Shown: one piece after another, positions 20,364 to 30,533 of the stretch
Position numbering within the stretch: position 1 is the first letter of the stretch
Layout: every line of letters starts with the position of its first letter
DNA from: Pseudomonas sp. R5-89-07
GTDB taxonomy: Bacteria; Pseudomonadota; Gammaproteobacteria; Pseudomonadales; Pseudomonadaceae
Direction of reading: 5' to 3'
Length of the DNA stretch: 64,000 nucleotides
Assembly: GCF_003851685.1 (NCBI RefSeq)
Contig: NZ_CP027727.1
Coordinates: forward strand, 2,666,001-2,730,000
The notes under the pieces: model-generated
Told to the model about the DNA's origin: nothing
Seen by the model: only the letters and a program-made list of their open reading frames with translations
Database searches by the model: none
Translations under genes and position numbers: made by a program

Positions 20364-20620
20364 GTGCCTCAGCCCCTCAACCATCAAAGAGCCTGCGCAA
20401 CTTCGTACTGGCCGTGCTGGGCGCTGCTGTGCTGCTGGGGGTCTATTTCGTGCAACTCAACGCCAAGGTAGATCGCCAGCGTGAAGAAGCCGCCGAGCAG
20501 TTGGCACTGTGCCTTCATTTGGAGCGGGTTGCCGGAGCCGCCGCTTCAACCAATGTTGAACTTGGCGAGGCGTGCAGACAGTTGAATGAACAGGGCGTAA
20601 AACGGACGAAAGTTCAATAA
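20360..20620 (+). CDS. Single-pass membrane protein (86 aa)
   Basis: An 86-residue protein with one membrane helix (FVLAVLGAAVLLGVYFVQL, residues 14-32) followed by an amphipathic, coiled-coil-like segment rich in Glu, Ala and Leu (VDRQREEAAEQLALCLHLERV). Two cysteines lie beyond the helix. The layout (short N-terminus inside, helix, coiled coil outside) resembles small membrane-anchored accessory proteins. It is coupled to the 36-codon gene by a 4-base overlap, so the pair is one unit. Function unknown. Confidence 0.7.
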   Translation: MSASAPQPSKSLRNFVLAVLGAAVLLGVYFVQLNAKVDRQREEAAEQLALCLHLERVAGAAASTNVELGEACRQLNEQGVKRTKVQ

Positions 20621-20771
20621 TTATTGTCCCTTACTTATAAGCGGTTACATGAAGCGCTTAGTGTCGGGTATTGCACCAAAAAGAGGCGCTAAAAGCCTGC
20701 TTCCCTTAAAAAACATGTGGTTATTGAATGACTTACGACGGTTCAAATCCGACGAAAGGAATAAAATAATC

Positions 20772-20800
20772 TTGTGACCGGTTTTGGCAATCGCTACTAT
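20772..20800 (+). promoter_or_regulatory. Sigma-70-like promoter of candidate sRNA
   Basis: TTGTGA (20772-20777) and TACTAT (20795-20800) are separated by exactly 17 bases. Initiation would fall near 20807. No ORF follows before the strong terminator 70 bases later. Confidence 0.5.
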
Positions 20801-20806
20801 AGCCGT

Positions 20807-20876
20807 GCGTTCACCTCCCACGGTTTATGCATTTTTAAATCCCAAGTTTCCATCAGCTACTTGGGATTTTTTTTGC
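20807..20876 (+). ncRNA. Candidate small RNA (~70 nt)
   Basis: A transcript from the promoter above would be about 70 bases. It has an unpaired 5' part containing CACCTCCCACGG, which could pair with Shine-Dalgarno sequences, then an A/T-rich single strand (TTTATGCATTTTTAAAT), then a strong terminator hairpin. This is the usual build of an Hfq-dependent regulatory RNA. No known family is recognised. It may instead be the end of a longer message from the dicistron upstream. Confidence 0.45.
20837..20874 (+). terminator. Strong rho-independent terminator
   Basis: AAATCCCAAGT pairs with ACTTGGGATTT around an 11-base loop and runs into eight T. The arms are perfect. An outer 10-base inverted repeat, GGTTTATGCA (20822-20831) and TGCATAAACC (20893-20902), brackets this hairpin. 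Confidence 0.88.
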
Positions 20877-21054
20877 CTTGGATTTGATCCGGTGCATAAA
20901 CCAGTCGTTGGCACTTGCCCTTTGCCACGCCAGCGGTACCTAGCGAAATGAGGCCTGGTCAACACTTTGAGCGAATCGTCCAGCCCGCCGCAGAAACCTC
21001 ATCTACGCTGTTTGCATCACCGCTACAGGCTGAGGCCCACGCAAGGGTGCTGTC

Positions 21055-21300
21055 ATGATCTCGATCGTCGAATTCAACCGCATCATGGCCTCTGGATTCC
21101 TGCCGCTGGCCTGCGATTGCAGCCTGAACAGGGATGGTTCGCTGCGCATCAGTATCTTCGAACCGACGTCCGGTCGCGTCGACCTCTTGCTCACCCGCGT
21201 GTCCCCCGAGGGCCTGGACAGTGTGCGTTCCATCTCGAACCTGATAGGGGAGTTGCGCACGGAACTCAGGGCCGGGCGCCGTGGGTTTGCCGCCGGCTAG
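21055..21300 (+). CDS. DUF1652 family protein
   Basis: An 81-residue protein of the Pseudomonas-specific DUF1652 family. The pattern FNRIMASGFLPLACDCSLN, then DGSLRISIFEPTSGRVDLLL and SISNLIGELRTELRA, matches what I know of the family. The function is unknown; paralogues are frequent in Pseudomonas genomes. AAGGG lies nine bases before the ATG. It converges with the Nudix gene, with 17 bases between their stops. Upstream is about 430 bases holding the candidate sRNA and terminator; the stretch 20902-21054 shows nothing further. Confidence 0.82.
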   Translation: MISIVEFNRIMASGFLPLACDCSLNRDGSLRISIFEPTSGRVDLLLTRVSPEGLDSVRSISNLIGELRTELRAGRRGFAAG

Positions 21301-21317
21301 AACCTCGATACGCCGCG

Positions 21318-21680
21318 TCAGAGGCGGCGCAGGAAGGACTTGACGATGTGTCGTGTGGCGTCGGTGGTGTCCAGCTCGTCGAGAGCACCGTAGGCGTACC
21401 ACTGGCAGTCGACGATCTCGTTGCACGGCCGCGCCTCGTCGATATTCACCACCGAGGCCTCAAACACGTGATGCACGGTGTCGCGGGCCCTCAGCTCCTG
21501 CAAGTACAGCAAGCCGTCCACGTTTAACCCCGTTTCTTCTTCCAGCTCGCGTTCCGCCGCGCCCACCGGGCGTTCACCCCGTTCTACTTTGCCGCCCGGC
21601 AGCGCCCATTTGGATCTGGCCTTGCGCACGAAGAGGATGTGCCCCTCGTGTTCGCAGATGACCGTGGCCCGTATTTTCAT
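21318..21680 (-). CDS. Nudix hydrolase
   Basis: A 120-residue Nudix-fold pyrophosphohydrolase. The Nudix box GGKVERGERPVGAAERELEEETGL spans about residues 29-52 and keeps the REUXEEXGU core (RELEEETGL) that binds magnesium. Enzymes of this size cleave nucleoside diphosphates linked to another group, for example ADP-ribose, dinucleotides or oxidised nucleotides; the substrate is not evident. The start ATG is immediately followed by KIRATVICEHEGHILFVRK, a typical first strand of the fold. It stands alone, divergent from the oxidoreductase gene at 21806. Confidence 0.87.
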   Translation of the reverse strand: MKIRATVICEHEGHILFVRKARSKWALPGGKVERGERPVGAAERELEEETGLNVDGLLYLQELRARDTVHHVFEASVVNIDEARPCNEIVDCQWYAYGALDELDTTDATRHIVKSFLRRL

Positions 21681-21805
21681 CGTTTATGCCTGCTACGGGT
21701 TGGTTGTCATAAAAGTGTAATGCAAATGTCATGCTAAGTGGTTATGGCGCGCCGGAGTGTCTATGTGGATACTGCGCGTTTGACGAAAACGAACGAGGAG
21801 AGCAG

Positions 21806-22783
21806 ATGAGCACCGTACGTTGGGGCATGATCGGCTGTGGCAGTGTCACCGAATTGAAGAGTGGACCCGCTTTCTACAAAGCGCCAGGTTCGGCCCTGGT
21901 GGCCGTGATGGGGCGCCGCGAGGAAGCCGTGCGCGATTACGCGACACGCCATGGCATTGCCCGCTTCTACACGGATGCCCAGGCCCTGATCGACGACCCC
22001 GAGGTGGATGCCGTCTACATCGCCACTCCGCCTGACAGCCACCTCGACTACAGCTTGATGGTGGCGGCGGCAGGCAAGCATTGTTGCGTCGAAAAACCCA
22101 TGTCGTTGAACGCCGAACAGAGCGCGTTGATGCAGCGCACCTTCGAGCGCGCCGGGCTGCACCTGTTCGTCTCCTATTATCGGCGCTCACTGCCGCGCTT
22201 CCAGCAAGTGCGCACCTGGCTGGAGGACGGCCGTATCGGCGAGTTGCGCCACCTCAATTGGACCCTGTGCAAGCCCGCAGCGGTGGCAGACACCAATCCG
22301 GACAATTGGCGCACTGACCCTGCGATTGCCGGCGGCGGTTATTTTGCCGACCTGGCCAGCCACGGGTTCGACCTGTTCCAGTACCTGGCCGGAGATATCG
22401 TCGAGGTCTCGGGGTTCACTGCTCGGCAGGCCGGACGCTATGCCGCAGAGGACGCGGTGAGCGCCTGCTGGACCTTCGCCAGCGGTGCACTGGGCATGGG
22501 CTGCTGGAACTTCGTCGCTGACCGCCGCGAAGACCGGGTCGAGCTGATCGGCAGCCAGGGGCGCATCACCTTCTCGGTATTCGAAGACCAGCCGCTGCGC
22601 CTTGAAGCCGAGACCGAAGAGGTGCTGGAAATCCCATGCCATACCCATATCCAATGGCACCACGTACTGGCGATGAATGCCCATATTCGTGGCGATGCCA
22701 AGCACCCTTCGCTGGCGATCGAGGCGTTGAAGACGGACCGAATTCTGGACAAAGTGCTGCAGCGTTACTCCCAACATCCCTAG
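21806..22783 (+). CDS. Gfo/Idh/MocA family oxidoreductase
   Basis: A 325-residue NAD(P)-dependent oxidoreductase, the third of this family in the window but distinct from the two iol-linked ones. Rossmann motif GMIGCGSVTE at the start, CVEKPMSLNAEQ around residue 95 with the family lysine, and YFADLASHGFDLFQYL around 180. GAGGAG precedes ATG 21806; the longer frame from 21731 has no ribosome site. The next gene (RNase T2) follows after 46 bases on the same strand but is functionally unrelated, so a separate promoter is likely. Substrate unknown. Confidence 0.86.
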   Translation: MSTVRWGMIGCGSVTELKSGPAFYKAPGSALVAVMGRREEAVRDYATRHGIARFYTDAQALIDDPEVDAVYIATPPDSHLDYSLMVAAAGKHCCVEKPMSLNAEQSALMQRTFERAGLHLFVSYYRRSLPRFQQVRTWLEDGRIGELRHLNWTLCKPAAVADTNPDNWRTDPAIAGGGYFADLASHGFDLFQYLAGDIVEVSGFTARQAGRYAAEDAVSACWTFASGALGMGCWNFVADRREDRVELIGSQGRITFSVFEDQPLRLEAETEEVLEIPCHTHIQWHHVLAMNAHIRGDAKHPSLAIEALKTDRILDKVLQRYSQHP

Positions 22784-22829
22784 TCGTCGCGATAGCGCGG
22801 TGCTTCACTTTGTTTAAACGGATGTCGCG

Positions 22830-23459
22830 ATGAAATACTGGATGGTGTTGTGGCTGCTGATCGCCGCTGGCGCAACGGCAGCGCCGCGCAGCCAAGGGCA
22901 GGCAGGGGAATTTGATTTTTATGTGTTGTCGCTCTCGTGGTCGCCGACGTTCTGCTTGACCCACCCGGATAACGAACAGTGTTCGGGCAAGGGCTACGGG
23001 TTTGTGCTGCATGGCTTGTGGCCGCAATACGCGCGAGGAGGGTGGCCCGCATCCTGTGCGCCGCGCTCGCGATTGACCGCCGAAGAAATGGACAAGGGCG
23101 CCACGCTGTTTCCCAGCCGTGCGCTGCTCAAGCATGAATGGGCCAAGCACGGCACCTGCACTGGGCTTGCACCGCTGCACTACCTGGAGCAATCCGATAC
23201 GGCACTGGGCGCGGTTGTGATTCCGCCACAATTGCAGCCGCTCAATACACCGCCGTCATTACCCGCCAGGGAGATCGAGGCGCTGTTTCGCGAAAGCAAC
23301 CCGCGCATGGGCAACCACGGCATGGCCGTTATCTGCAAAGGCAACGTGCTGTCTGAAGTGCGCGTATGCCTGACCAAGGACCTGACCTTCGCCGGTTGCC
23401 CGCGTAGCGTGAAAAGCCAGTGCCGTGGTGGTGATATCCGGATTCCTGCGCAGCGCTGA
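22830..23459 (+). CDS. RNase T2 family ribonuclease (RNase I-like)
   Basis: A 209-residue secreted endoribonuclease that degrades RNA in the periplasm or outside the cell without base specificity. The signal peptide is MKYWMVLWLLIAAGATA. The two catalytic segments of the family are intact: CAS-I GFVLHGLWPQ (around residue 66) and CAS-II LKHEWAKHGTC (around 105), with the catalytic histidines in HGLW and KHGT. Eight cysteines are in positions able to form disulfides. Likely role is scavenging of nucleotides from RNA. A hairpin-forming region and the LysE gene follow. Confidence 0.92.
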   Translation: MKYWMVLWLLIAAGATAAPRSQGQAGEFDFYVLSLSWSPTFCLTHPDNEQCSGKGYGFVLHGLWPQYARGGWPASCAPRSRLTAEEMDKGATLFPSRALLKHEWAKHGTCTGLAPLHYLEQSDTALGAVVIPPQLQPLNTPPSLPAREIEALFRESNPRMGNHGMAVICKGNVLSEVRVCLTKDLTFAGCPRSVKSQCRGGDIRIPAQR

Positions 23460-23516
23460 GCCTCATGCACGTTGAGGGGCATTTTGTTCAATACCCATCA
23501 CGCCCCAGCCTTTACC

Positions 23517-23542
23517 GTGATGCCATCCCTGTCTGGCATCAC
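23517..23542 (+). promoter_or_regulatory. Perfect 9-bp inverted repeat next to RBS
   Basis: GTGATGCCA (23517-23525) and TGGCATCAC (23534-23542) are perfect arms around 8 bases. The repeat ends three to four bases before the AAAGGA ribosome site of the LysE-type gene. It could be an operator, a hairpin affecting translation, or a stop for the RNase gene without a T run. Confidence 0.45.
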
Positions 23543-23556
23543 GAAAAGGAACTGCA

Positions 23557-24144
23557 ATGAGCGTGATCATCTCCATGGCGGCATTCGCCCTCGCTACCTC
23601 CATTACGCCGGGGCCGGTCAATGTGGTCGCCCTGAGCAGCGGCGCACGCTTCGGCTTTGCTGCCAGCCAGAAGCATGTGTTCGGCGCGGCGCTTGGCTTC
23701 ACCTTGCTGCTGGTGTTGATTGGCCTGGGTTTGCACGAAGTGCTGCTGCGCTGGCCGATCCTGACCCAGCTGATCCAGTGGGGCGGGGTGGCGTTCCTGC
23801 TGTATATGGCCTGCAAGCTCGCCGTGGACAACGGCCAGTTGCAGGACGACGGCGCCGCCACGGCGCCCTCGATGCTGTACGGCGCGATCATGCAGTGGCT
23901 CAACCCCAAGGCCTGGCTGGCGTGTGTGGCGGGGATGGGGCTGTTTGCGGCGGACGGTGATGCCGGGCAAGTCTGGGTGTTCGCCAGCCTCTACCTGGTG
24001 ATCTGCTACCTGTCGGTGGCGTGCTGGGCCTATGCCGGAACGTTCTTGCGCCGCTACCTGCACAATCCTCGGGGTGTCCGGGTGTTCAACCGTTCAATGG
24101 CCGCGTTGCTGGTGGCCAGTGTGGGTTATTTGCTGATGGCTTGA
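23557..24144 (+). CDS. LysE/RhtB-family amino-acid exporter
   Basis: A 195-residue inner-membrane protein with about six hydrophobic helices. The N-terminal LATSITPGPVNVVALSSGARFG is the conserved first-helix motif of the LysE/RhtB superfamily, which exports amino acids or related metabolites. MQWLNPKAWLACVAG near residue 110 is also typical. AAAGGAACTGCA gives a good ribosome site. Its last 59 bases overlap the 3' end of the AraC-family gene on the opposite strand, an unusually long convergent overlap with both reading frames intact. Substrate unknown. Confidence 0.88.
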   Translation: MSVIISMAAFALATSITPGPVNVVALSSGARFGFAASQKHVFGAALGFTLLLVLIGLGLHEVLLRWPILTQLIQWGGVAFLLYMACKLAVDNGQLQDDGAATAPSMLYGAIMQWLNPKAWLACVAGMGLFAADGDAGQVWVFASLYLVICYLSVACWAYAGTFLRRYLHNPRGVRVFNRSMAALLVASVGYLLMA

Positions 24145-24979
24145 GCCGTTCGCGGTATTGCCCCGGCGTGGCGGCAAAATGCTGTTTGAATGCACGTTGG
24201 AAATGCGCCTGGTCGGCAAACCCAGCAGCCAGCGCCACCTCGGCGATCAGCGCACCATTGCGCAGTTGGGTGCGGGCAAACTGGATACGGCTGTTGACCA
24301 CAAACGCATGGGGCGTCAGCCCGTAATACTGTTTGAACGCGCGGATCAGGTACGACGGCGACAGCTCGGCCGCCTGGCAAATGTCTTCAAGCCTCAGGGC
24401 CTCGGTGCAGTGCTCACGAATGTACTCGGCGGCTCGCTCCAGCTTGTGATTGACCTCCCGTACCGGCGCGAGCGAAGGGTTCAGGCGCTGCTGCACCTCG
24501 CTGAAATAGCTCACCAGCGCGCTCTGTTTGTGCAGCAGTTCGGCCCGTTCGTCCACCAGAAGCCGGTATAGGCCCAGCAAGCCGTGGTACAGCGACGTGT
24601 CCTGAGTGTGCGGTGTGTTGAACGGGCGGTAACCCTGGTCGGTACTGAAGCCCAGTTGATGCTGCAGGTCAGTCAGCCAGGGGGTGTCGAGGTAGAGCAT
24701 ATGGTAGGACCAATGCTCGTTTTCGATGGGATTGCACGCGTGCACGTCACCGGGGTTCATCAGCACCACGGTGCCGGCGCTGATCTGGAAAGTCTGGTCG
24801 CCATAGTGGTAATAGCTGCGCCCGCGGGTGATTGCACCGATGGAAAAATGCTCATGGGCGTGGCGGGTGTAAGTGACCTTGCGCCCATCGGCAATGGTGC
24901 GCGCTTCGATGAAGGGCAAGCGCTCGTCGCGCCAGAAGCGCGGCGCGTGCGAAGGGTGAGCGGGCGTGTTCGACAACAT
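24086..24979 (-). CDS. AraC-family transcriptional regulator
   Basis: A 297-residue regulator with an N-terminal cupin-like sensing domain (HAHEHFSIGAITRG around residue 41, INPGDVHAC-type VLMNPGDVHACNP around 72) and a C-terminal AraC DNA-binding domain. The two helix-turn-helix units are LRLEDICQAAELSPSYLIRAF and IAEVALAAGFADQAHFQRAF. AGGAG lies eight bases before the ATG. It converges on and overlaps the LysE gene, which makes that exporter a candidate target, and lies only 17 bases after the end of nppD on the same strand. Ligand unknown. Confidence 0.88.
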   Translation of the reverse strand: MLSNTPAHPSHAPRFWRDERLPFIEARTIADGRKVTYTRHAHEHFSIGAITRGRSYYHYGDQTFQISAGTVVLMNPGDVHACNPIENEHWSYHMLYLDTPWLTDLQHQLGFSTDQGYRPFNTPHTQDTSLYHGLLGLYRLLVDERAELLHKQSALVSYFSEVQQRLNPSLAPVREVNHKLERAAEYIREHCTEALRLEDICQAAELSPSYLIRAFKQYYGLTPHAFVVNSRIQFARTQLRNGALIAEVALAAGFADQAHFQRAFKQHFAATPGQYRERLKPSANNPHWPPATRPLNG

Positions 24980-24996
24980 GGTGTTGGCTCCTGACT

Positions 24997-26598
<1,602 letters not shown>

Positions 26599-26599
26599 C

Positions 26600-27619
26600 T
26601 CATTTCCTCGGGTCGAAGGCGTCGCGAGCGGACTCGCCGATAAACACCAGCAGGCTCAACATGATCGCCAGCACGGCAAACGCACTCATGCCCAGCCACG
26701 GCGCCTGCAGGTTGGATTTGCCCTGGGCCACCAGTTCGCCCAGTGACGGCGAGCCGGCCGGCAGGCCGAAGCCAAGGAAGTCCAGGGCGGTGAGGGTGCC
26801 GATGGCGCCCGTGAGGATGAACGGCATGAACGTCATGGTCGAGACCATCGCGTTGGGCAGGATATGGCGGAACATGATCGCGCCGTTCTGCATGCCCAGC
26901 GCCCGGGCCGCGCGCACGTACTCCAGGTTGCGCCCGCGCAGGAACTCGGCGCGCACCACGTCCACCAGGCTCATCCACGAGAACAGCAGCATGATGCCCA
27001 GCAGCCACCAGAAATTGGGCTGCACGAAGCTGGCCAGGATGATCAGCAGGTACAGCACCGGCAGCCCGGACCAGATCTCCAGGAAGCGCTGCCCGGCCAG
27101 GTCCACCCAACCGCCATAGAAACCCTGCAGGGCGCCGGCGATCACGCCGATGATCGAGCTGAGCACGGTCAGCGTCAGCGCAAACAGCACCGACACGCGA
27201 AACCCATAGATGACCCGCGCCAGCACATCGCGGCCCTGGTCGTCGGTGCCCAGCAGGTTGACGCTGGATGGCGGCGCGGGGGCCGGCACTTTCAGGTCGT
27301 AGTTGATGCTCTGGTAGCTGAACGGGATCGGTGCCCACAAGGTCCAGGCGTCCTTGGCCTTGAGCAGCTCCTGGATATACGGGCTCTTGTAGTTGGCTTC
27401 CAGGGGAAACTCGCCGCCGAAGGTGGTCTCCGGGTAGCGCTTGAGCGCCGGGAAATACCAGTCGCCATCGAAGTGCACGGCCAGTGGCTTGTCGTTGGCG
27501 ATCAGCTCGGCGCCCAGGCTGAGCACGAACAGAATCAGGAACAGCCACAACGACCACCAGCCACGCTTGTTCGCCTTGAACCGCTCGAACCGGCGGCGAT
27601 TGAGGGGGGACAGGTTCAT
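26600..27619 (-). CDS. nppC: ABC importer permease NppC (YejE-like)
   Basis: A 339-residue permease of the DppC type with an N-terminal helix after a basic stretch (RRRFERFKANKRGWWSLW). A long periplasmic loop, as in YejE (about residues 40-135), is followed by five helices. The cytoplasmic EAA loop is visible around residue 240 (EYVRAARALGMQNGAIMFRH), which contacts the ATPase. The chosen ATG starts MNLSPLN; a 7-codon in-frame extension overlaps nppB. The stop and start codons of the neighbours are one base apart on each side, so the operon is tightly coupled. Confidence 0.87.
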   Translation of the reverse strand: MNLSPLNRRRFERFKANKRGWWSLWLFLILFVLSLGAELIANDKPLAVHFDGDWYFPALKRYPETTFGGEFPLEANYKSPYIQELLKAKDAWTLWAPIPFSYQSINYDLKVPAPAPPSSVNLLGTDDQGRDVLARVIYGFRVSVLFALTLTVLSSIIGVIAGALQGFYGGWVDLAGQRFLEIWSGLPVLYLLIILASFVQPNFWWLLGIMLLFSWMSLVDVVRAEFLRGRNLEYVRAARALGMQNGAIMFRHILPNAMVSTMTFMPFILTGAIGTLTALDFLGFGLPAGSPSLGELVAQGKSNLQAPWLGMSAFAVLAIMLSLLVFIGESARDAFDPRK

Positions 27620-27620
27620 C

Positions 27621-28694
27621 TCAATGCTCCCGGCTGGCAAAGTCGATACGCGGATCGACCAGGGTGTAGGTGAGGTCGCCGATCAGCTTCACGATCAGCC
27701 CCAGCAGGGTGAAGATAAACAGCGTGCCAAACACCACCGGGTAGTCGCGGTTGATCGCCGCCTCGAAGCTCATCAGGCCGAGGCCGTCGAGCGAGAAGAT
27801 CACTTCCACCAGCAAGGAGCCGGTAAAGAAGATGCCAATGAAGGCCGAAGGGAAACCGGCGATCACCAGCAGCATCGCGTTACGAAACACATGGCCGTAC
27901 AGCACGCGGTGGTTGGTCAGGCCCTTGGCCTTGGCGGTGACCACGTACTGTTTGTTGATCTCGTCGAGAAAGCTGTTCTTGGTCAGCAGGGTCATGGTGG
28001 CGAAGTTGCCGATCACCAGGGCGGTCACGGGCAGGGCCAGGTGCCAGAAATAATCGAGGACCTTGCCGCCCCAGCTCAATTCGTCGAAGTTGTTGGACGT
28101 AAGCCCGCGCAAGGGGAACCAGTCCAGGTAACTGCCTCCGGCAAACACCACGATCAACAGGATGGCGAACAGGAACGCCGGGATCGCATAGCCGACGATG
28201 ATGGCCGAACTGGTCCACACATCGAAATGGCTGCCGTGACGCGTGGCTTTGGCGATGCCCAGGGGGATCGACACCAGGTACATGATCAAGGTGCTCCATA
28301 ACCCGAGGGAAATGGACACCGGCATCTTTTCCTTGATCAGGTCGATGACCTTGGCGTCACGGAAAAAGCTGTCGCCGAAATCCAGCCGCGCATAATTCTT
28401 GACCATGATCCACAAACGTTCCGGCGCCGATTTGTCGAAGCCGTACATTTTCTCGATTTCCTTGATCAGCGCCGGGTCCAGGCCCTGGGCGCCGCGGTAG
28501 CTGGAACCCGCCACCGCGACCTCGGCACCGCCCCCGGCGATGCGGCTGGTGGCGCCGTCAAAGCCTTCGAGCTTGGCGATCATCTGTTCCACCGGGCCGC
28601 CGGGAGCCGCCTGGATGATCACGAAGTTGATCAGCAGGATGCCGAACAGCGTGGGGATGATCAGTAACAGGCGACGAACAATATAGGCCAGCAT
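27621..28694 (-). CDS. nppB: ABC importer permease NppB (YejB-like)
   Basis: A 357-residue permease of the DppB type. The N-terminus [20 protein letters not shown] is the typical first helix, followed by [16 protein letters not shown] glycine/alanine-rich periplasmic insert (about residues 50-70, [16 protein letters not shown]) is as in YejB. The EAA loop [19 protein letters not shown] lies around 255. With NppC it forms the membrane channel. It directly abuts the nppA2 stop codon. Confidence 0.87.
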   Translation of the reverse strand: MLAYIVRRLLLIIPTLFGILLINFVIIQAAPGGPVEQMIAKLEGFDGATSRIAGGGAEVAVAGSSYRGAQGLDPALIKEIEKMYGFDKSAPERLWIMVKNYARLDFGDSFFRDAKVIDLIKEKMPVSISLGLWSTLIMYLVSIPLGIAKATRHGSHFDVWTSSAIIVGYAIPAFLFAILLIVVFAGGSYLDWFPLRGLTSNNFDELSWGGKVLDYFWHLALPVTALVIGNFATMTLLTKNSFLDEINKQYVVTAKAKGLTNHRVLYGHVFRNAMLLVIAGFPSAFIGIFFTGSLLVEVIFSLDGLGLMSFEAAINRDYPVVFGTLFIFTLLGLIVKLIGDLTYTLVDPRIDFASREH

Positions 28695-30533
28695 TCAATC
28701 GCCTCCGCTCGCCGCTTCGGCGCTTTGTGTGGTGTCCAGGGGGACCGCGGGTTTGACGTCGGGCTTGGCCCACCAGGTGGCGGTGCCTACGTCATAGCGC
28801 GGCGAGACTTTCGGATGGCCGAGGTGGTCCCAATACGCCACACGGAACGTCTTGATGTGCCAGTTGGGGATCACGTAGTAGCCAAACTGCAGTACGCGAT
28901 CCAGCGCCCTGGCGTGGGCGATCAGGCTTTTGCGCGAGTCGGCGTCAATCAGTTGCTCGACCAATTGATCGACCGCCGGGTCCTTAAGGCCCATGTAGTT
29001 GCGGCTGCCCGGTTTGTCGGCGCTGGATGACTTCCAGAACTCACGCTGCTCATTACCCGGCGAGGTGGACTGCGGAAAGCTGCCCACCAGCATGTCGAAG
29101 TCCCGCGAGCGCAGGCGGTTGATGAACTGCGACACGTCGACCCGGCGAATCACCAGGTCGATGCCCAGGTCGGCCAGGTTGCGCTTGAATGGCAGCAGAA
29201 TGCGCTCGAATTCGGTCTGGGCCAGCAGGAACTCGATGGTCACCGGCTTGCCCGTGGCGTCGACCATCTTGTCGTCGACGATCTTCCAGCCGGCCTCCTG
29301 CAACAGCTGGTAGGCCTCGCGCTGCTGCGCACGGATCATGCCGCTGCCGTCGGTCTTGGACGGCTCGAAGGCCTGGGTGAAGACTTCGGCGGGGATCTTG
29401 TCGCGCAGAGGCTCGAGAATGGCCAGTTCATCCGGGCCGGGTAACCCGGTGGCGGCCATTTCCGAGTTTTCGAAGTAACTGCGGGTGCGGGTGTAGGCGC
29501 CATTGAACAGCTGCTTGTTGCTCCATTCGAAATCCAGCAACAGGCTGATGGCCTTGCGCACCCGCACATCCTGGAACATCGGTTTGCGCGTGTTGAACAC
29601 GAAACCCTGCATGCCGGTGGGATTGCCGTTGGGGATCTCCTCCTTGATCAGACGGCCTTCGGCCACTGCCGGAATGTTGTAGGCGTTGGCCCAGTTTTTT
29701 GCGCTGAACTCCAGCCAGTAGTCGAACTGGCCAGCCTTCAGGGCTTCCAGGGACACGGTGCTGTCGCGGTAATAATCAGTGATGCGGTTGTCGAAGTTGT
29801 AGAACCCCTTGGCGACCGGCAAGTCCTTGGCCCAATAGTCCTTGACCCGCTCGTAGCGGATCATGCGTCCGGCCTTGACCTCGGCCACCTTGTACGGGCC
29901 ACTGCCCAACGGTATTTCCAGGTTGCCCTTGGAGAAGTCGCGAGTGGCCCACCAATGTTTAGGCAGTACCGGCAATTGGCCGAGGATCAACGGCAATTCG
30001 CGGTTGTTGGTGCGCTTGAATTTGAACAGCACCCGCAGCGGGTCTTCGGCGACCACTTCGTCAACGTCGGCGTAGTAGGTGCGGTAGAGCGGGGTGCCGT
30101 CCTTGATCAGGGTCTGGAAGGTAAACACCACGTCTTCGGCGCGGATCGGGTGGCCGTCATGGAAGCGCGCTTCGGGGCGCAGGTAGAAGCGCACCCAACT
30201 GTTGTCCGGGGCCTTTTCGATCTTGCCGGCCACCAGGCCGTACTCGGTGATGGGCTCGTCGAGGCTCTGCATGGCCAGGGTGTCGTAGATCAATGGCAGA
30301 TTGTCGGCCGGCACGCCTTTGCTGATGTAGGGGTTGAGGCTGTCGAAGCCACCCATGGCCGACTCGCGAAAGGTGCCGCCCTTGGGGGCGTCGGGGTTCA
30401 CGTAGTCAAAATGCTTGAAGTCGGCGGGGTACTTGGGCAGCTCGTTGTAAAGCGTCAGCGCATGTTGCGGGGCGGCCTGGGCCGCGCTGCACAGCAACAG
30501 GCTGGCGAGTAAAGTCCTGCGCAATAACATCAT
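28695..30533 (-). CDS. nppA2: Extracellular solute-binding protein NppA2
   Basis: A 612-residue periplasmic binding protein of SBP family 5 (YejA type). A signal peptide (LLRRTLLASLLLCSAAQAAP) precedes YVNPDAPKGGTFRESAMGGFDSLNPY, the family entry region, and RPEARFHDGHPIRAEDVVFTF around residue 113. Two ATG codons lie side by side. The first (30533) overlaps the stop of nppA1 by four bases (ATGA) and has GGAG eight bases ahead, so I use it. It is about the same length as NppA1 and clearly related, so one importer is served by two receptors, as reported for P. aeruginosa. Confidence 0.86.
   Translation of the reverse strand: MMLLRRTLLASLLLCSAAQAAPQHALTLYNELPKYPADFKHFDYVNPDAPKGGTFRESAMGGFDSLNPYISKGVPADNLPLIYDTLAMQSLDEPITEYGLVAGKIEKAPDNSWVRFYLRPEARFHDGHPIRAEDVVFTFQTLIKDGTPLYRTYYADVDEVVAEDPLRVLFKFKRTNNRELPLILGQLPVLPKHWWATRDFSKGNLEIPLGSGPYKVAEVKAGRMIRYERVKDYWAKDLPVAKGFYNFDNRITDYYRDSTVSLEALKAGQFDYWLEFSAKNWANAYNIPAVAEGRLIKEEIPNGNPTGMQGFVFNTRKPMFQDVRVRKAISLLLDFEWSNKQLFNGAYTRTRSYFENSEMAATGLPGPDELAILEPLRDKIPAEVFTQAFEPSKTDGSGMIRAQQREAYQLLQEAGWKIVDDKMVDATGKPVTIEFLLAQTEFERILLPFKRNLADLGIDLVIRRVDVSQFINRLRSRDFDMLVGSFPQSTSPGNEQREFWKSSSADKPGSRNYMGLKDPAVDQLVEQLIDADSRKSLIAHARALDRVLQFGYYVIPNWHIKTFRVAYWDHLGHPKVSPRYDVGTATWWAKPDVKPAVPLDTTQSAEAASGGD

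Noticed and set aside
20737..20753. tRNA T-arm-like 17-mer (GACGG TTCAAAT CCGAC)
   Set aside because: Only four of five stem pairs form, no CCA follows and no D-arm, anticodon arm or acceptor stem can be built upstream. At most a remnant of an old tRNA-linked integration.
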